Of a stretch of DNA of 64,000 bases, positions 55,860 through 64,000 are shown piece after piece (within the stretch, counting starts at the first letter, position 1; the number at the start of each line of letters is the position of its first letter). The stretch is from Metaphire vulgaris (taxonomy: Eukaryota; Annelida; Clitellata; Crassiclitellata; Megascolecidae). The notes under the pieces were generated by a model, which was given only the letters and a program-made list of their open reading frames with translations, was not told the origin of the DNA and did no database searches. Both the position numbers and the translations under genes were made by a program. Where the stretch lies: NCBI GenBank assembly GCA_018105865.1, contig CM030833.1, positions 15,303,381-15,367,380 of the forward strand. Reading direction: 5' to 3'.

Positions 55860-57900
55860 TATTACTTGTCCAATGAACGTTTATAGTGATAGATTGCTTT
55901 TATACAGTAAGGTGGTGGTTAATTGAAGAATTGATAATTGACAAATGCTTGTAGGCCTACATGTATATACAGCAGGACTTAAACTGTTCAAATTGGACAA
56001 TTTACAGAAGGTAATTTGAAGACGCTGTGTTTGCTGACTTTGCTCTCTCTCCGAAGTCCTTCCTTATACTCTTGTTTGCCACGTTACTGTCTTTAACGGC
56101 ATTTCGCAATGACCATTGTCACTTCTAATCTTCAAAATCTTGAAAATCTTCATAAGTATAGTAGCATCGACTCTCGGTCTATAAAGATGCGAATACTCAT
56201 CATCTACGTATTAGGCCTATAAGTGAAATATCATAATTTACCCAGGGCTACGGCACACTATAGCCATTTAATTGTCTTAAAAGCAGTCTAGAGTGAATTT
56301 TTTAAAGAATGTGTTTAATTTGCGCTAAACGTGAATATCTACTCAATATATATGGAATGAATCAAAACGGCTGAGGATGTAAACAAGACGAATGTTCCCA
56401 ACTAAATATTTATCGAACTTTAAAAAATCACGGATGTACTCGTTGTAAGAAAGAGAGGAACCTAAAAATAATGCACTTATGTAAAGGCACTCAAGAATGC
56501 ATATGTATAACACAAGCATGGACATGGGTCCATTTTGGTACCCAATCCATCATGATTGAGACCCAACCCATGCAGCCCACGATAGTATAATAGGCCTAAG
56601 GTTACTTTACCCACCGTAATACATTACAACTTCTTGACTTACCTCCTGCCCAACCCAATCAAAACCAATCCAACTCAACAAAGACATTGAAAGTAAAAAA
56701 TGAGAATTAAAAAACGACTACTTATAGCAATTTGATTAGCTGATTAATTACAATCATTGGTGCTAACTGCATGCAGGTTCTCGGATCTCAGTTCCCGCCC
56801 TCCAGACGTATATGCACGAAAGCATAGATTCTTGATTTTAGAATTTCTACATAAAAACTATAATTAGTGATAAAAGAGAACTGCTTTTGAAAAATGTTTT
56901 CACTTCTGGAAGCTCACCTGCAGTTTAAAACAAGCCCAATGCACCTTCGTTCGTTTTAGCACGTGCATACATGTTCCACCGCTCTGGTCCTGCAGTGAAT
57001 AAAGTATGCAGTCATCTGATTACCGAGACAGGACAAGTAATCAGACTTTAAGCAAGACATGCTTTAAGGTTATACTCTATGATGAAATAACAAGAAAATT
57101 CCTCAAAAAAAAAAAAATAACTGGTAAGATACTAACAAAAAGTCAGAACGCTCAAAATTCTCTAAACCTAAAAAAGTGTCAGGTGGTCATGCACCTGATG
57201 CTTTGGAATCCAGGGATTCGTAGACGTTATTCTAATCGGGGAACTTTGGATATCTCCTTTTCTATTCAGATTTCTTTTGAGATAAAGTTCATATAAGACA
57301 CTGTATTCACGAAGCGTTTGTCTCATATCAAATGCATAAAATGTAGTTTGACTTTTGAATTCAGGAACATTAAAATTAACCGAATTAACATTTAACTTGT
57401 AAGCTTATTGAGCAACTGCATAGTTTTCTGTTTTTCCCAGCAGAAAGTCTTATTGGTGTGAATGGCGGCCTTATAAACAGTATACGTCGAATGTATATGT
57501 ATATAGGGAAAGCACCGCGATTGAGTTGTCGGGTAAAATGATTTAATAAAGGCGATTTGCATTCGACTATAACAGACGAATATCCAGATTCCAGACTGCT
57601 ATAATTATAAATAAGGAATGCAAATTTAGATGCCGCTTTCTGTCATGCTTCTGATTCCTAGGCTACTCTTTCTCGCTTTCAATCGGGAAAAATGACAAAG
57701 AGGAGCAAGAAGAGGAGGGAGGGAGGGAAAAGGGAGGGAAAGAGAGATGTATTATAGCATTGTGGATTGATTGATGGATGGATGGGGTAAGGCAACGTCC
57801 AGATGGTCAGATGTCGGAAACGACTCTCGCTGAGTGATGTTGAGACAAAGAAGGAAGCAGATCAGTGGGAGCAACAGCAGAGATCGAAGCTCAATCGATG
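55860..57900. other. Unique AT-rich sequence
   Basis: Contains a partial hAT-like MITE (56517-56660). The plus-strand frame 57006-57296 is unrecognised and lysine-rich. No gene supported. Confidence 0.35.
56517..56660. mobile_element. Partial hAT-like MITE (CATGGACATGGGTCC family)
   Basis: GCATGGACATGGGTCCATTT matches the left end of 38775-39173, followed by ACCCAACCCATG-type sequence. The right end is not found. Confidence 0.55.
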
Positions 57901-57905
57901 CTAAG

Positions 57906-57906
<1 letters not shown>

Positions 57907-57962
<56 letters not shown>
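57907..57962. repeat. GA dinucleotide repeat
   Basis: Pure GA run followed by GACAGGCAGACAGAC. Confidence 0.95.
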
Positions 57963-57964
<2 letters not shown>

Positions 57965-58154
57965 GGACAGGCAGACAGACAGACAGAGACAAAGAAAGAG
58001 ACGGAGACAAAATTAGACTAAAACGATTCATAATTTGTGTGACATAGACAGAAATATGAATAAGTTGAAATGCTTGTGCCAGAATGAAATATGCAATAGA
58101 AGAAAAGACCAGGCCTATAAAGCAGCAGACAAAATAGATTCCATGAATAAATAC

Positions 58155-58345
58155 CCATCAGCTACGGAGCATGGTTCAGTGGCCTTTGCGCAGCGATTGG
58201 TCTGGAAGTCCTGAGGTCTAGGGTTCTAGCCTCGGACCGTTGACTTGGTACTCATTCGGTGGACGAAGATAATGTCTAGCAACGATGGGCATGGGCAGCT
58301 CTGATCTATGCATGATCCAGTCGACTCCTAGTCACTATTATGCAA
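58155..58345 (+). repeat. tRNA-derived SINE
   Basis: GGTTCAGTGGCCTTTGCGCA (A-box region) and GGGTTCTAGCCTCGG (good B-box match), followed by a non-tRNA body. Confidence 0.6.
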
Positions 58346-58599
58346 CAGATGTTAAGCAATATGTGAGGGAAAGAGGAGGTGGAAGAGGAAGAGGAAGAAA
58401 AATGCATGGGAGAGAATGAGAAATTAACTAAATGAATGAATGAATGAATTTATCGGAAAAGAATGGACGAGGATTGCAGTCACGACGCATCTGACTTATA
58501 TGCATCGTGTCCTATACATGTACGTAACTTGTACAGATATGGTGTCGACACATCAGTCAGCGAATTCAGTGTAAAAGCCCGGCAATGCTGTGCCCTGCA

Positions 58600-58920
58600 A
58601 GCGTAATTAAATGCAGCCGCTCCTCCTCCTCCTCCTCCTCCTCCACCTTCTCCTCCTCCTCTTCCTCAGCCGCCGCATCGTACCTTAAATCTTCGGCGGC
58701 CGAGATTCATCGTCTGCCCGATCCCACTCCCCCTCCCCTCCCTCGCTCCGTCCACTTGAGTCGATACGAGCGCTTATCACGATGCTCTGCGGTGAACCAG
58801 ACATTAAGACGACGACGACGACGACGAGCAGCAGCAGCAGCAGCGACACCTGACGGCAGAAATATCACAGCCAATCAGACCGTCGAATATTCATAGCAGC
58901 ATTAAGCGATAAACCATCGT
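58600..58920. other. GC-rich patch with CTC, ACG and AGC repeats
   Basis: CTC run 58619-58670, ACG run 58807-58827, AGC run 58828-58845, then a CCAATCAG box-like site. The plus-strand frame 58585-58896 looks repeat-driven. Confidence 0.3.
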
Positions 58921-58979
58921 CATCATCGTCATCGCCGCCACCACCGCCAGTTCTGACAAATCGACAAAAAACTTTTCAA

Positions 58980-59060
58980 CGTCATCATCGCCACAACCAC
59001 CACCACCATCATCGTCATCATCATCATCATCATCATCATCTTCTTCTTCTTCCTTCACTT
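58980..59060. repeat. CAT/CAC and TTC repeats
   Basis: CCACCACCATCATC through TCTTCTTC. Confidence 0.9.
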
Positions 59061-59761
59061 AGGAAGTCGTCAAACTGACGCCATTGTCTTAGTGGCGTGT
59101 CACCAATGCTGCAAAGAAAAACAAATAATTATTCAGAAAATCTTTAGAAATTAAACAATAGCAGACATCACTTCTTCGAACAATATCCTATATAATTTTA
59201 ATACTTTGTTTCAACTGCTTACTGTCGCGTGGTCTGTTGTACTATTCGATGAACATGCAGGCTCAATGCTGTTGACAGAACCGAAGGGCTAGCACCTTCG
59301 ATTTTCATGGCATCGGTTGTCACCGCATGACCGACAATCTAGCACGCTAGAGACACTGGACAATCGCGTCGTCTGTCGCAGTCTCGGTCAAATCAGTTGT
59401 CACATCAAGTTTTAAATGTCATAGGCAGGCCTATATATTGCAGTAAGACGAAAAATATCACTTATTTTACGCCAAATATAGGAGGCCTCACCATAAAACA
59501 CATTTCAATGTGCACGATTTGAAGCAGAGCGATTGAATAAGAAACTATTCATGTCTCGGATTTCCATCGTCTTTTCCCCTTCATCCCTGCCGCCTCTTCC
59601 TTCCTTCCGCCTCGCCCTCGCCCATCTTCGCTATTCCTCTGCTAATTGTTCCCTTGTGCGTAGTAGCTAATTTAAATTCGACGGATGCCCTGGAGGACGT
59701 GATGGATCTATACGTCTCGACACGCAGGGTTCCTGTGTCGGTTCCTGTGTCTGTGCCTGTG

Positions 59762-59878
59762 TCTGTCTGTCTCTGTCTCTCTCTCTCTCTCTCTCTCTTC
59801 GTGAAATATCTCTCCACTTGAAAGCGCTCGTAATTCTTTCGTAAAAGCGTCCGATAATTGGGGTTGTGATCCCGAGTG

Positions 59879-59964
<86 letters not shown>

Positions 59965-60012
59965 TTCTCTCTCTCTTTCTCTCTTTCTCTCTTTCTCTCT
60001 TCTCTCTCTCTA

Positions 60013-60054
<42 letters not shown>
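59762..60054. repeat. CT and TA repeats
   Basis: CT runs 59776-59798 and 59881-60010, then a TA run 60014-60053. Confidence 0.95.
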
Positions 60055-60057
<3 letters not shown>

Positions 60058-60164
60058 CAGGCATTTTGCCCCTGCAGTCTCTCCATCCTCTCTCTCCCTC
60101 CCTTCCTACTCTCCTCCTCCCCTCCACCATATCCTCCTGCCCCCGCTTTCCTTTTTATCTTTCT

Positions 60165-60222
60165 CTTTCTCTGTCTCTGTCTGTCTGTCTCTGTCTATCT
60201 GTCTGTCTGTCTGTATATATAT

Positions 60223-60256
<34 letters not shown>

Positions 60257-60260
60257 ATAT
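60165..60260. repeat. CTGT and TA repeats
   Basis: CTGTCTGT run, then a TA run broken by GTATATG. Confidence 0.93.
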
Positions 60261-60965
60261 CCGTCTCCGTAAATCTTGTAATTGCATTTCGAGTTCCGCT
60301 CTGCGAACACTAAACCGACGAAGGCGGACGGACGGACGAAGGAAGGTCTCTGACCGGTCGCGAGGCTCGTCCCCTGCTCCGACCGCAGCAGCGGAGGATG
60401 CCTCCCCTGGGCCACCAGAGGGAGGGAGGAGGCGGCGACGGAAGGGGTCTGCGGTCGTGAGAACTCTCGCGATAGATTATGAGACGGTGCATGGCGAATA
60501 ATAGATTTCATGTCAGACGTAATACCCAGCATATTCCATGCATTACGCCCATTCCGTCTTCCATTGTCACTAATAGGGGCCGAATATTCCATCGCATCCC
60601 TTATCCATATACGCTGCTTCGCGCACGTCGACTGCGGTCAGGGGAATGTCTTTGTGTTTGACCCCTTCGACTCATGACCCAAGCCGCTGCCCGCATAATT
60701 ATACAGACATGCTGTCGATGTGTGTGTGGGGGGGGGGTGAAGTGCGGGCGAAGGAAATTTTTCCACCACTTCGATTCCTTGGATCTGGTCAGAACGGAAG
60801 GTCAAAGGGTCACGATGCACAGCCGCGTGAAATTCCACAACTCGCCGCCAGCACCAATTGAAATAGACGAATGAACAAACTATAGATAGCAAACAACACC
60901 CGCAAGCAATGCGGCTGCGGCGCCCGGGCATAAACCCGGGTTAAATGACTGCCTCCTAGCCTCAC

Positions 60966-61376
60966 TCAACTTCGCCCTTTGGTCGTCGGGGGTGTAGACA
61001 CGAACGCCGTCGGAGGGCTGGTAATCCGCCAAACCATTTCCGAAATGTCATAGGTTACGACACGTCTTGGCCCTGGTGGCCCCCTATAATGTATATACTT
61101 TCTCAGGTCGAACCATTGAAGCGGCGATCGAAATTCCAAAACCCCGACGTCTTCGACCTTTGACCATCGCCACGACCTCCTCCGCTGCAGGTTTTGACAA
61201 ATATCGATGAAAATGTAACGCGCGGAAATTACAAGACGAAACAACAACTCTACCTTTTCCCTCATCTTGAGCCAGCTCTTTTGACCTCCCGCTGGCCCTC
61301 CACTCCCATTTAGTTTGACAAATGTAAAACTAACGAACGATCTATCGCCGATTCTCTTGCTTCCGGTGACCTTCAC
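60966..61376 (-). CDS. Unrecognised 136-codon open frame (doubtful)
   Basis: The longest open frame in the right flank that is not made of simple repeats. It starts MKVTGSKRIGDRSFVSFTFV and ends TPPTTKGRS, with no recognised domain, signal peptide or membrane segment. It may be chance, or part of an exon in the GC-rich 60.3-61.4 kb patch. Confidence 0.15.
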   Translation of the reverse strand: MKVTGSKRIGDRSFVSFTFVKLNGSGGPAGGQKSWLKMREKVELLFRLVISARYIFIDICQNLQRRRSWRWSKVEDVGVLEFRSPLQWFDLRKYIHYRGPPGPRRVVTYDISEMVWRITSPPTAFVSTPPTTKGRS

Positions 61377-61479
61377 TTGACTTCCAGTCCTTTACACTCC
61401 TCACTTCAACGCACAATTTCAACTGGCGAGGTTACTTGCAATGACACACATGTAGCCTACATAGGCATATACATCTAAT

Positions 61480-61775
61480 TATGAGATCGGTTATCAGGTC
61501 CAGTCGGAGAGTGCAGTTGTTGGTCCCTCCCCCCCTCGTCCAAGTCCCCTAAGTTTGGGGAAAGATCATTCGCGCGTGGCAATCCCGCCCTGTGGATTAA
61601 CTCTCTTCCAGACAATGTGACTGGAGCAGTCTCAGCTGGACTATTCATTAGAAATTTGAAGACACATTTATTTAATATTGGATACGAACTGTGTTAAGCG
61701 CTCTTGTTGTAGGCCTTAGCCTTGTCTACTGCGCTATATAAATTGTCAATAAATAAATACATAAATACGACATTT
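61480..61775 (+). mobile_element. Non-LTR retrotransposon 3' end fragment
   Basis: Second copy of the element at 11807-12109, with the [10 protein letters not shown] and [12 protein letters not shown] frame and an AATAAATA tail. Confidence 0.82.
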
Positions 61776-61930
61776 CGGATACTAACACTTACATATAGCT
61801 CACTTCAGTCATCAAAACCCGTCTACCTTAGATAACTATTAACCCCTCAGCCTCCTCGACCCACACGTTCATCATCTTACCTCACTCTGTCACGCCCGCT
61901 GAATCAGACATCCACTGAAAACTTGCAACC

Positions 61931-62290
61931 GTGCCTTCTCATACGCCGCACCTGAACTTTGGAACTCGATCCCAGCTTCCTTCCGCAGACTTGGAGACTT
62001 TCAAACAATAAAATACGAATCCTCATTTCCTATAATTATCGCATTATCTCCTCAAGTCTTCAGGTCTAAGCTTAAATCCTTCACTTTTCTAAAATCATTT
62101 CCTCCATAGCTATAACAACCTACATGTATAGCCTCACTGCCCTTCGGATGTTGACTATTGTCTGGCTGATCATGTACCTTTCCCTTTCCCATGGCTATTT
62201 TAAGAAAGGCTGAGCGCCTAAGAATAAGCAGCTACTGTTGTGCTGCTTTCCAAGGCGCTATAGAAATCCACGAGATTTTACTTTACTTTA
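61931..62290 (+). mobile_element. Non-LTR retrotransposon 3' end fragment (second family)
   Basis: RAFSYAAPELWNSIPASFRR, then RSKLKSFTFLKSFPP and a stop, followed by a 3' UTR ending GAGATTTTACTTTACTTTAC. Relatives at 38729-39330 and 40398-40612. Confidence 0.82.
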
Positions 62291-62772
62291 CTGACTTACA
62301 ATGTACGATTCATGGTCTTTTATAAATGGTCTATTATAAACGTTACGTTTCACCCGAATGATCACCGTCTTAGCTCCGTTCCTTTTCTTCTGGAGACGTT
62401 GTGACGTCACTACCTGATGACGTCATCGATAGAGAGGCGATTGCGGCCGATGACTTTTGTTTGACCTTGTGATCAAGTATAATTTCACGAAAGCATGAAA
62501 CGAAGCAAGTTAACTTAACGTGTGTGGAGATGCTTAGAATCAAGCGTTGAGTTTGCGCTAGATAGATCTTTGTTATGTTTACGTGCCTGAAGGTCCGTCT
62601 GTAAGTCGGTTAGAGACAGCGAAGACTATGACCTGCACAGACCAAAGGTCGCACAGGTCACGCAGAGAAGCCATCGTTGTGGTTTGAACACACGACATCA
62701 CAGGTCCAAGCCAAAGATTGTTGACATTTAAAAGCACGCAGCAGTTTATATTAAGACATCAGATAAAACAGA

Positions 62773-62775
<3 letters not shown>

Positions 62776-62866
<91 letters not shown>
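62776..62866. repeat. TA and GA repeats
   Basis: TA run to 62816, GA run to 62862, then GACAGACAGA-type sequence to about 63050. Confidence 0.95.
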
Positions 62867-63692
62867 AGAGAGAGCAGACGTACAGAGACAGAGGCAGACA
62901 GACAAATAGAACGAGAGAGAGAGAGGAGATAGAGACAGACAGACTGACAAACAACAGATAGAAACAGACAGAGACAGACAAAGAGAGAGAGACGGACAGA
63001 CATGCAGATAGACATGCAGACAGACAAACAGAGAGAAAGAGAGGGAGAGATGATATTCTTCATATATATAAAAAATACGCTATGATTGCCGGCAGCGTAA
63101 GCACTCCCTTCCCTCGCTAATTGAGACTTTTGCACCAGAAAGGACAGTGCGTTTTTATATGTAATTGACGTGGCATTTCCTCTATTTTAAATTTAGCCGG
63201 AGTAAAATTTCAGATACACTGTAGTCAAAAGGTCATCGGGTAAACTTACCAAGTCCATTGACAAGCTGACTAGGGAATGGACATGGACAGAGTTTATCAG
63301 GGGCTATAGAGGGAGCTAAGCTAACCATAAATATCCTCCACATTTTTTTGCTTCTTGCACAGGTGCAATGGTCATTTACCCCCTCCCCCCCATTATTAAC
63401 ATCCCAACAACCAACTTTTTCTGCCTCGTATCGAACAGCGTAACATCAGAACCGCCGAGAGAGGCAGAATTCTTGGGGGCCTTGAAGGATTGCGCGTGTC
63501 TCCTTCGGAGTCCTTCCTCCTTCAGCGTTCTGGAAGAAAAAAGTGTGGGAGCAAAAAAAGAGAGGCTATCACCACTTTTCTCATTTGATTGGAATATTTT
63601 TAAAATATTTTTGAGTTTCTTGAAATTTGTTATTAACTAATCAGACAGACGCAATATGTGCAATGATCTTTTTTGCTCGTCAGACTTCTACT

Positions 63693-63788
63693 CAGAGATG
63701 TAGCAAGTACACAATACTTCAAGTACAAGTACAAGTACCTGGCCTCCGAGTACAAGTACGAGTACAAGTACTAAGTACTACATCTCTG
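63693..63788. mobile_element. 96-base hAT-like MITE, exact 8-base duplication
   Basis: Inverted ends CAGAGATGTAG and CTACATCTCTG, interior of AAGTAC/AGTACA repeats. CTTCTACT is duplicated at 63685-63692 and 63789-63796. Confidence 0.92.
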
Positions 63789-64000
63789 CTTCTACTGGCT
63801 GGAGTTTAACCTCCTAAGGACAACATCCAAACACCGCCGATGGGAGTATGGCAGAATAGCAGGCGGTGACTGTCTCAAATGCCAAAAAAGCACGCCTGTA
63901 GCTCTATGCTCCTATCTATTCGACATGAGTCATTCGACTTCATATTACGCAAACGACAACAGATCCAACTGAATTTGACATATACTGTAGTAACAATATT

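Noticed and set aside
59866..60501. 211-codon plus-strand frame
   Set aside because: Mostly Ser-Leu and Tyr-Ile runs from CT and TA repeats.

Overview
This window is metazoan nuclear DNA. It shows split genes with GT-AG introns in phases 0, 1 and 2, tRNA-derived SINEs, non-LTR retrotransposon tails, many non-autonomous hAT-type elements and very dense microsatellites. The style fits a marine invertebrate, but the species cannot be fixed from the sequence. No bacterial, organellar or viral genes and no rRNA or functional tRNA genes were seen.

The main content is two thrombospondin (TSP) genes in head-to-tail tandem on the minus strand. Copy B (41791 down to 21356) is complete: 24 coding exons whose phases agree at every junction and sum to 3447 bases, i.e. 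1148 residues plus stop. Copy A (18692 down to 1) has 17 exons and runs off the left edge inside the type 3 repeats. Both encode a signal peptide, a short N-terminal module that is not the usual laminin-G-like TSP domain, a basic linker, an RGD followed by a heptad coiled coil ending in CxxC, an expanded array of EGF-like domains (11 in A, 10 in B, against four in vertebrate TSP-3/4/5) and calcium-binding type 3 repeats. In B the lectin-like TSP C-terminal domain is also visible. The architecture is COMP/TSP-3/4/5-like (group B) and predicts a secreted, probably pentameric matrix glycoprotein.

Layout: 1-18692 copy A; 18693-19075 its 5' flank; 19076-21355 a short intergenic stretch with a SINE; 21356-41791 copy B; 41792-42175 its 5' flank, almost identical to that of A; 42176-64000 a gene-poor, repeat-rich flank in which I find no convincing gene. 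The copies differ in clear ways. B lost one EGF domain by a phase-preserving 138-base exon difference. A gained a 24-residue glycine linker from a GCC repeat. Each has its own intron insertions, and several of these have an empty matching site in the other copy.

The right-hand 22 kb holds simple repeats and hAT-like MITEs with exact 8-base target duplications. It also has a hAT remnant with a BED-finger fragment, retroelement 3' ends, a hairpin and a 20-base minisatellite. GC-rich patches near 47.7-48.1, 58.6-58.9 and 60.3-61.4 kb could be promoter or 5' exon sequence of an unseen neighbour, but this is unproven.
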